Assembly (NCBI GenBank): GCA_030628905.1
Contig: DAOVQB010000034.1
Coordinates: 1 to 28,485 of the forward strand
Reading direction: 5' to 3'
DNA length: 28,485 nt
DNA from: DAOVQB01 sp023128935
Lineage (GTDB): Bacteria > Eisenbacteria > RBG-16-71-46 > CAIMUX01 > WJJG01
In this document: in pieces, positions 22,479 through 28,485 of the stretch
How positions within the stretch are numbered: the first letter of the stretch is position 1
How the letters are laid out: every line of letters starts with the position of its first letter
Translations under genes and position numbers: made by a program
The notes under the pieces: generated by a model
Databases searched by the model: none
Told to the model about the DNA's origin: nothing
Seen by the model: the letters and a program-made list of their open reading frames with translations, nothing else

Positions 22479-25400
22479 ATGAGAGTCCGTATCTCTGTCT
22501 TTCTCGTCATGTATCTCTGTCTACTGGCCATCAGTCCTGCAGGAGCTGAGGGGCGCAGCTCGGGCTACGGCGTCTCACCACCCTTCCATTTGGACACCCG
22601 GCACAACCTGGCCGACCTCTATCTCTACCCGGAGGACATCTCCTGGACATCAGTGGGTGGGGGCAACGTTCAGATAACTGCTGTCATCTACAATACCGGC
22701 AAGAGCGCCTCGAACGTGGGCGTCCGCTTCCTGCAAAGCGACATGAGCCAGGGCCTCGGGCAGGCTGCTCCGATCGCCCAGGACCAATGGATCGCGCAGA
22801 TCGATTCGGCCGGCAGCGCGCAGGTTCAAGTCCAGTGGGCACCTCCCTCGGATGACCGGATGCTCTATGTGATCGCGGATCCAACAGATCAGATCGCTGA
22901 GGATGTTGAGTCTAACAACACTGCCCAGAAGCCATACTCGGGCGAGGGTCCTGTAATCGCAGCGATAACGGCCCATTGGGATGGCCTGGAAGAGGACGAC
23001 CGGATCGGGATGTTCATTACGGGCATCGAGGCCTACAACACCATAGAAGCTCAAGTTGAGGACGCGAATGGGCCAGACGATGTTCAGCTGGTTGTCTTCC
23101 GAACGGAGGACGATGTCATCCGCGTGGAGGATACGAATGGCGCTGACGGATGGTCCGCCCAGATCGATATGGGCCTTGTCTCCTACCCAAAGAGGTTGAT
23201 TGTCGAGGCCCAAGACGCTCAGGGGTTGTGGGGTTCTCGGGCCGTTCAACTCGAGGGCATCACCATCCCTGAATGGTTGAGCGGCGGGGACGCTGTCGTG
23301 GAGGCCTTTGTCTTTGAGGAAGGTATCTATGACTGTGAGATACGGTTCCCCGGTGAACCGGTTCCATCGAATAGCCAGGTGCCGGATAGCGTTCTCCTTC
23401 TCGGAGGCCTCCGGAATGATCTGCAGACCCAACTGAAGGCAGCGGCTCACTATTTCATCGAAGGATATGGCCGAATTGGCGGTGGCGGAGTCATAGAGGG
23501 GGGAGTTCTGCAGTCGGAAAGCTACGGCCCGAATCTGGAATTGGACGTTGAGGTGGGAGCGCAACTTAACGAGCAGTTCGAGCTTATGGGGATCTACGCA
23601 GGTGCGAATGCGTCTCTGGCATTTCCGATTCCTGAGGTCGAGCATGGCTGGCCCATCATGGTTGCTGGTATCCCAATCTGGATCTCCATTAGCGTTGGAG
23701 GAGATGTTACCATTCTGGTTGGGGCTGAATATGTCTTGAACACAAACCTCGAGTTCATTGATGGCACACACATCACCCCAGGCCTTGGCATTCACGTCGT
23801 CCTTACCGCGGCGATCGAGATTCTGTTCGGCATAGCGGAGCTTCGCTTTGTCGGAGAGCCTATGGCTCAGATCGAGTTGACCGTTGAGTACACGACTCAG
23901 ACAGGGGCCAGCAGCAGTTGGTGTGGCTCTTTCATCGTTCCCTATGCCATTTGGGGTTCCATTGGGTGGGGATTGTGGGAAGAGGAGCTCTACTCCAGCG
24001 CCCTGCCGGCACCGGGTGAGCCCTGGGAGTTCGGCGATTGCGGGGCTCTCATGACCGAACGGCTCAGGCAGCGGTACGCCCGCGGGGGCGTCTTCCGCGC
24101 GCCGCGTCCGCCGGAGATCTTCCCCGATCCTGATCTGACTGCCGGTTCGGGGGACAAAGTGGTTGTCGTCTGGGTGAGTGACCGAGATCCGAATCCAGAG
24201 GCGGTCAACCCCGAAGTCTACTCGATGTTCCGTTCGGGCAACACATGGTCGGACCCGTCGCCGGTCACATCCAATGCGCTCTTCGAGACGAATCCTGTGG
24301 TGGCCTACCTGCCGGATGGCCTTCCGATGGCCCTCTGGACCCAGAACAACCTGGCGCAGAGAGACAGCGCCAGCTTTGCGGCAACGCTGGAGAACCAGGA
24401 GATCTACTGCTCGCTCTGGAGCGCGGAAGACTCGACCTGGTCTGAGGCGGTCGAGATTACGACCGACGATCCCGGCCAGCTGGGGGATGGTATGGTTCAA
24501 GGCGCATTCGGGGCTGACAATGTAGGCCTCTGCGTCTGGGTGCGCACGACCGATGATGACCTGGAAACTCGAACCGACTGGGAGATCTTCTTCGCGAGCT
24601 GGATCGACTCGACCGCCTGGTCTCCGCCGGATCCCATCACAAACGATGCCGCCGCCGACTGCTCCCCGAATGTGGCAATCCTACCCGATGGACGCGGTCT
24701 GGCCGTATGGCTCCGGGATGATGACACCGACTTCAGCACGACCGATGACACGCACATCGTCTACGCTATCTGGGATGGCACCACGTGGACCCCCCCATCG
24801 GCGCTCAGCACGAGCGGCTCCATCAAGCAGGATCCGAGGCTGGCGGTAACTCCTTCCGGACGAGCCATGGTGACTTGGATGGAGACGGTGGCATTCGCAG
24901 ATTCCGCCAAGGCTGACAGCGTCCGCGTGATCATCTCCGATCCCGGTGTGACGGGCTGGGGACCCATCCAAACGGCAGTTGGCTCAGACCACTTCCTCCA
25001 GAGGCCCCAGCCACACGTAGCACGAGTGAGAGACTCGGAGATCGCGATGGTGGCCTGGCGTGGCCACGATGGATACGATGGGGATCTTTTCGCCTCCATG
25101 TTGGACCTCAGCGAGCCACTGGCTGAGTGGACGGAGCCCACTGCGATCCTATCCGACACGCTGACCGACTGGATGGCAACGTCCGCCATTGATTCCTTAG
25201 GCAATGCCCTCTTCTTCTCCGTCAAGACTGACTGGTCCGACGGCAGGGGGCGCCCTGCCGTCGGCACCATGACCGACGGCCTGAGCTTCATGGCCAAAGG
25301 CGTAAAGCCAAACCTGGAATTCGGCGACGAGCTTAACTTTGGAGCCCTCCCAGTCGCGCCCGATCTCGATCTGAGGGGTGAGAACATCTGGTTTACCGTC

Positions 25401-27059
25401 GATGAAGACACCGTCCTTTACGCAGGTGAGGGAGACCTGATCGAGGTCCATGCGCGCGTGATCAACGCAGGAGACGTAGAATCAGCGGAATCAGCCGTTC
25501 GCTTCTTTGATGCTCACCCCGATTCGAGTGGGGGGCAGATCGGAGCGGATCAACTCCTGCCGGTATTGCCTCCCGACACCGCACATGAGACGAGGATAGA
25601 ATGGACCGCAGTGGGCGGGGTGCACCAGCTGTTCGCGTGGGCCGATCCCGACAGCGGTCAGGCCGAGCAGGGGGAAGACAACAACCTGGCCTCGGCAATC
25701 CTCTACATCACACCGGACATGAGTGCTGATTCGCTGAGCTTCTCGAAGAGCAATCCGCTGCTGGGTGACCCAATCACTCTGACAGCTCACATCTCGAACC
25801 ACGGCGGAACCGCTGCCGCCGACGTCGTTGTCCGTTTCTATGACGGCGACCCCGCCGACTCATCCACGGTTCAGGTCGGTGAGGATCAGTTGATCGGGCA
25901 GATTGCGGTGGGGGCTTCAGAGGAGGTGTCCATCGAATGGGTCTCCAATGTGGGCAGACGAGAGATCCACGTCCTGGCCGACCCCGATAACGAGGTGCCG
26001 GAGGCGGATGAGGCCGACAATCTCACATCGCGTGAGATCCGTGTCCTTGCCGACCTGGCGATCAGCACGGAAGACATCTCCTTCCAGGGCAGTGGCCCCG
26101 ATGACATCCCGATTCGTGTGACACTGCACAACCAGGGTGGTGTCGATGCCGAGAGCTTCATGGTCCGGTTCTATGACAACGACCCGCTCCTAGACGGGGT
26201 TGCGGCCGACAGCACAGTGATCTACGTCACCTGTTTTGACAGCCTTCTGGTATCCACAATCGAGGCGACGGACACCGACACGCTAACCAGTCTGTGGCGA
26301 GACCCGCCGGTGGGGGTGTTCGATGTCCACGTCGTCGCGGATGCCGATAGCGCAATCACGGAGAGAAACGAGAACAACAACAAGGCCGCGGCCAGCCTCT
26401 TTGTGCAGGGTTCAGTTGACCTCACGATCGGGAGCGAGGACATCACGCACCACCTCGAGCAGGGAGCCAGCGCGGATACGTTGCACCTCATCTGCCAAGT
26501 GCACAATCTCGGAGCCTCGGGGGCGGCCAATGTGGTGGTGCACTTCTATGAGGATCACCCCGACAGCGGGCAGTTCTTGGCAGCAATGGCGGTCCCGTTT
26601 GTGGCCGCAGGCGACAGTGCGAGCGGCTTCGCACGCTGGCCTGTGCCGGGAACGGGGTACCCTGTGCTGCCCATCTTCGCCTTCGTGGACGCCTGGAATG
26701 CGATCCCTGAGACGGATGAGGGGAACAACATCGCCGGCCGGGATCTTGCCATGGATATCCTCGATCCGCACGCGCCCCCGACGCAGTTCACCCTCTGGCA
26801 GAACTACCCCAATCCATTCAGGGCAGTGACGTATGTCAGATTCGATCTGCCTCGTAAGATGGAGGTCGAAGTGTCCGTCTACGACGTCTCGGGTCGCCGC
26901 GTGCGGCGCCTGCACGAGGGGATCATGCCTGCCGGGCGCTATGCGCTTGCCTGGCGGGGACGAGATGATAGGGCGGTGCCCGTGCCGATCGGGGTCTATT
27001 TCTATGAGATTCGGACGCCGACGGACACTGCCCGCAGGAAAATGATCCTGGTCCGTTGA
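22479..27059 (+). CDS. Large secreted CARDB-repeat protein with C-terminal sorting domain
   Basis: This 1526-residue protein is probably exported to the cell surface or medium. A signal peptide (MRVRISVFLVMYLCLLAISPAGA) is followed by a CARDB-like Ig domain (about 45-150, ending ADPTDQIAEDVESNN). A middle region to about 560 has no recognised family. From about 540 to 900, sialidase/BNR-like repeats recur (VWVSDRD..., ALWTQNN, CVWVRTTDDD, AVWLRDDDTD), a probable beta-propeller. Four more CARDB domains begin near residues 962, 1080, 1192 and 1313, each ending ADPD...E.DE.NN. The last 90 residues (LWQNYPNPFRAVTYVRFDLP ... GVYFYEI) form the FlgD-like/type IX-type sorting domain. ATG at 22479 has GGGAG about 7 bases upstream; the frame's earlier start at 22323 would put 52 residues before the signal peptide. 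Confidence 0.88.
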   Translation: MRVRISVFLVMYLCLLAISPAGAEGRSSGYGVSPPFHLDTRHNLADLYLYPEDISWTSVGGGNVQITAVIYNTGKSASNVGVRFLQSDMSQGLGQAAPIAQDQWIAQIDSAGSAQVQVQWAPPSDDRMLYVIADPTDQIAEDVESNNTAQKPYSGEGPVIAAITAHWDGLEEDDRIGMFITGIEAYNTIEAQVEDANGPDDVQLVVFRTEDDVIRVEDTNGADGWSAQIDMGLVSYPKRLIVEAQDAQGLWGSRAVQLEGITIPEWLSGGDAVVEAFVFEEGIYDCEIRFPGEPVPSNSQVPDSVLLLGGLRNDLQTQLKAAAHYFIEGYGRIGGGGVIEGGVLQSESYGPNLELDVEVGAQLNEQFELMGIYAGANASLAFPIPEVEHGWPIMVAGIPIWISISVGGDVTILVGAEYVLNTNLEFIDGTHITPGLGIHVVLTAAIEILFGIAELRFVGEPMAQIELTVEYTTQTGASSSWCGSFIVPYAIWGSIGWGLWEEELYSSALPAPGEPWEFGDCGALMTERLRQRYARGGVFRAPRPPEIFPDPDLTAGSGDKVVVVWVSDRDPNPEAVNPEVYSMFRSGNTWSDPSPVTSNALFETNPVVAYLPDGLPMALWTQNNLAQRDSASFAATLENQEIYCSLWSAEDSTWSEAVEITTDDPGQLGDGMVQGAFGADNVGLCVWVRTTDDDLETRTDWEIFFASWIDSTAWSPPDPITNDAAADCSPNVAILPDGRGLAVWLRDDDTDFSTTDDTHIVYAIWDGTTWTPPSALSTSGSIKQDPRLAVTPSGRAMVTWMETVAFADSAKADSVRVIISDPGVTGWGPIQTAVGSDHFLQRPQPHVARVRDSEIAMVAWRGHDGYDGDLFASMLDLSEPLAEWTEPTAILSDTLTDWMATSAIDSLGNALFFSVKTDWSDGRGRPAVGTMTDGLSFMAKGVKPNLEFGDELNFGALPVAPDLDLRGENIWFTVDEDTVLYAGEGDLIEVHARVINAGDVESAESAVRFFDAHPDSSGGQIGADQLLPVLPPDTAHETRIEWTAVGGVHQLFAWADPDSGQAEQGEDNNLASAILYITPDMSADSLSFSKSNPLLGDPITLTAHISNHGGTAAADVVVRFYDGDPADSSTVQVGEDQLIGQIAVGASEEVSIEWVSNVGRREIHVLADPDNEVPEADEADNLTSREIRVLADLAISTEDISFQGSGPDDIPIRVTLHNQGGVDAESFMVRFYDNDPLLDGVAADSTVIYVTCFDSLLVSTIEATDTDTLTSLWRDPPVGVFDVHVVADADSAITERNENNNKAAASLFVQGSVDLTIGSEDITHHLEQGASADTLHLICQVHNLGASGAANVVVHFYEDHPDSGQFLAAMAVPFVAAGDSASGFARWPVPGTGYPVLPIFAFVDAWNAIPETDEGNNIAGRDLAMDILDPHAPPTQFTLWQNYPNPFRAVTYVRFDLPRKMEVEVSVYDVSGRRVRRLHEGIMPAGRYALAWRGRDDRAVPVPIGVYFYEIRTPTDTARRKMILVR

Positions 27060-27126
27060 GTTCGAGGGGCGGAAGCAGGAGCAAACAGGAATCGTGATCA
27101 TAGATCAGGTGATGAGGAGAGGTGAG

Positions 27127-28446
27127 ATGAACTGGAGAGAGACGCTGCATGGCCTGGAAACAGCTGTTGAGATCTCAGCCGAGATCTCAACCCTGATCCC
27201 GCGACCACGCAACAATCCATTTCTGATCTTGGCGCTGTTATTGTTCGGTGTCGTTGACCTCGCCGCAGCCAATGATCCCCCCGAGGTCACCAACGTTCTC
27301 GCCCAACAGCGTGAAGGAACAATGCTGGTGGATGTGACCTATGACCTCCATGATCCGGACGGCGATCCGATGACCGCTAGCCTGCGCCTCTCTGAGGACG
27401 GTGGCCAGAGTTTCACGATCGTGTGCGTCACGCTGTCGGGTGATATTGGACCCGGGGTCATGAACGGCTCGGGGAAGCACATCGCGTGGGATGCCGGCGT
27501 CGACTACCCAGGACACGTCGGTGACGACTACGTGGTCAAGGTGATCGCGGACGATGGACAGACACCTCCGGGGATGGTGCTGGTCCCAGCGGGCACCTTC
27601 ATCATGGGCGACGGGGAGGCCTACTGCGGTGAAGACGAGCACTGGGTGACCCTGACGCGGGACTTCTACCTGGGGCAGCATGAGGTCACGAACCAGGAGT
27701 ACCTAGAGGCGGTCCAGTGGGCGTATGACCATGGGTATGTAACGGCCACAACCTCCTCGGTGCGGGATAACCTGGATGGGAGCACCCAGGAGCTTCTGGA
27801 CCTAGATGACGTCAGCTGCGAGATTAGCTTCAGCGGCGGTATCTTCTCACTGCGTGACGCGGGTCATGGGATCAATCCCGATCATCCTGTCATAGAGGTG
27901 ACCTGGTATGGGGCGGTGCGCTACTGCGACTGGCTGAGCCTGCAGGCGGGTCTGGCGCGGGCCTACGAGCACACCGGAAGCTGGGCCTGTGGTCCGGCAG
28001 CGTACCCTGATTCCCTGAATCCGTACGCAGCGGAGGGCTACCGTTTGCCGACGGACGCGGAATGGGAGTACGCGGCGCAGTGGGATGACGAGCGGATCTA
28101 CCCGTGGGGGGATGAGGAGCCGGATTGCGGCCGGGCGAACTACGCCGATTGCGTCAACTGGACCTCCCCGGCGGGTAGCTATCCAGACGCCCCGGGGGCC
28201 TTGGGCCTCTCTGACATGGCAGGGAATGTGTGGGAGTGGTGCAATGATTGGTGGGTGTGCGATTTGGGGACGGGTTCGCAGACGGACCCTACAGGGCCGG
28301 GGGGTAGTAGTCACAGGGTGTTGCGCGGCGGCTCGTGGAGCTACGTCGCCGCCTACCTGCGTTGCGCCTATCGGAACAACCCCATCCCGAGCAGCAGCAA
28401 CAACCTCAACGGGTTTCGTATAGCCAGGACCGTTAGTGCGCCGTGA
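27127..28446 (+). CDS. Exported SUMF1/FGE-fold protein without catalytic cysteines
   Basis: This 439-residue protein has a signal-like hydrophobic stretch (NPFLILALLLFGVVDLAAA, about 30-48) after a long N-terminal region. An Ig-like segment (about 50-150; VDVTYDLHDPDGDPMTASLR) follows, then a formylglycine-generating-enzyme (SUMF1) fold from about 155: PPGMVLVPAGTFIMGDG, HEVTNQEYLEAV, HPVIEVTWYGAVRYCDWLS, YRLPTDAEWEYAAQ and LSDMAGNVWEWCNDWW, then LRGGSW and NLNGFRIAR. In human FGE the two active cysteines lie after GGSYMC and SYC; here those places are Tyr and Leu, so FGE activity is not expected. The ATG at 27127 has GGAG 7 bases upstream. It begins 67 bp after the CARDB gene and could be in the same operon. 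Confidence 0.87.
   Translation: MNWRETLHGLETAVEISAEISTLIPRPRNNPFLILALLLFGVVDLAAANDPPEVTNVLAQQREGTMLVDVTYDLHDPDGDPMTASLRLSEDGGQSFTIVCVTLSGDIGPGVMNGSGKHIAWDAGVDYPGHVGDDYVVKVIADDGQTPPGMVLVPAGTFIMGDGEAYCGEDEHWVTLTRDFYLGQHEVTNQEYLEAVQWAYDHGYVTATTSSVRDNLDGSTQELLDLDDVSCEISFSGGIFSLRDAGHGINPDHPVIEVTWYGAVRYCDWLSLQAGLARAYEHTGSWACGPAAYPDSLNPYAAEGYRLPTDAEWEYAAQWDDERIYPWGDEEPDCGRANYADCVNWTSPAGSYPDAPGALGLSDMAGNVWEWCNDWWVCDLGTGSQTDPTGPGGSSHRVLRGGSWSYVAAYLRCAYRNNPIPSSSNNLNGFRIARTVSAP
27166..27191 (+). repeat. 11-bp inverted repeat in the start of the SUMF1 gene
   Basis: GTTGAGATCTC (27166-27176) pairs exactly with GAGATCTCAAC (27181-27191) around AGCC. In mRNA it makes a stable hairpin about 40 bases after the start codon. 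It encodes VEISAEIST, a duplicated EIS motif. Confidence 0.8.
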
Positions 28447-28465
28447 AGCCGGCGAGGAGTTGCGG

Positions 28466-28485
28466 ATGAAAGAGCCGCACAGAGA
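28466..28485 (+). CDS. Start of a further gene, cut by the window end
   Basis: GAGGAG at 28454-28459 is followed 6 bases later by ATG at 28466 and codons for MKEPHR, then the window stops. It lies 19 bp after the SUMF1 gene on the same strand, so it is probably in the same operon. Six codons do not allow a function to be named. Confidence 0.55.

Noticed and set aside
22650..24500. 616-residue minus-strand open frame
   Set aside because: It lies antisense to the CARDB gene, which has signal peptide, CARDB domains and sorting domain, and has no domain similarity or ribosome site itself.

Overview
This GC-rich 28.5 kb window looks like chromosome from an uncultured bacterium of the FCB superphylum (Eisenbacteria/Krumholzibacteriota-like candidate phyla). 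That placement is inferred from secreted proteins with CARDB domains and a FlgD-like C-terminal sorting domain, an FG-GAP lipoprotein kinase, an SUMF1-type lipoprotein-like exported protein, and a relic C-terminus typical of right-handed beta-helix proteins from that group. No rRNA, tRNA, CRISPR array, insertion sequence or prophage gene was recognised.

Left end (1-1.8 kb): two small toxin-antitoxin modules point in opposite directions. One is a Phd/YefM-ParE pair on the minus strand with a 12-bp-spaced operator. The other is a ribbon-helix-helix/PIN pair on the plus strand, with a near-consensus promoter that would give a leaderless antitoxin mRNA. Both pairs overlap by GTGA. Directly after the PIN gene lies a relic of the C-terminus of a beta-helix surface protein.

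DNA topology block (1.8-6.2 kb): top6B and top6A encode a complete DNA topoisomerase VI, an enzyme mainly known from archaea and plants and sporadic in bacteria. A divergent gene codes for a small HTH protein with a histone-H1-like basic tail, closed by a strong hairpin.

Housekeeping block (6.2-9.1 kb): trpS, encoding a tryptophanyl-tRNA synthetase with a Thermotoga-type four-cysteine [4Fe-4S] motif, then the two subunits of a class I fumarase.

Recombination block (9.3-17.7 kb): addB and addA (double-strand-break resection helicase-nuclease), 2 bp apart, then a metallo-beta-lactamase-fold hydrolase. AddB, AddA and Top6B all carry in-frame tandem repeats with a 42-bp (or 21-bp) period in probable linkers.

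Signalling and surface block (17.9-28.5 kb): an unusual histidine-kinase-like protein (lipobox, extracytoplasmic FG-GAP repeats, one membrane segment, HATPase), its NtrC-family sigma54 activator, a 776-bp gap holding a LamG-domain relic and a 14-bp palindrome, then a 1526-residue secreted CARDB protein and an exported SUMF1-domain protein without the formylglycine-enzyme catalytic cysteines. The last bases show the ribosome binding site and first codons of a further gene. The two-component pair may control the surface proteins downstream, but this is inference from position.
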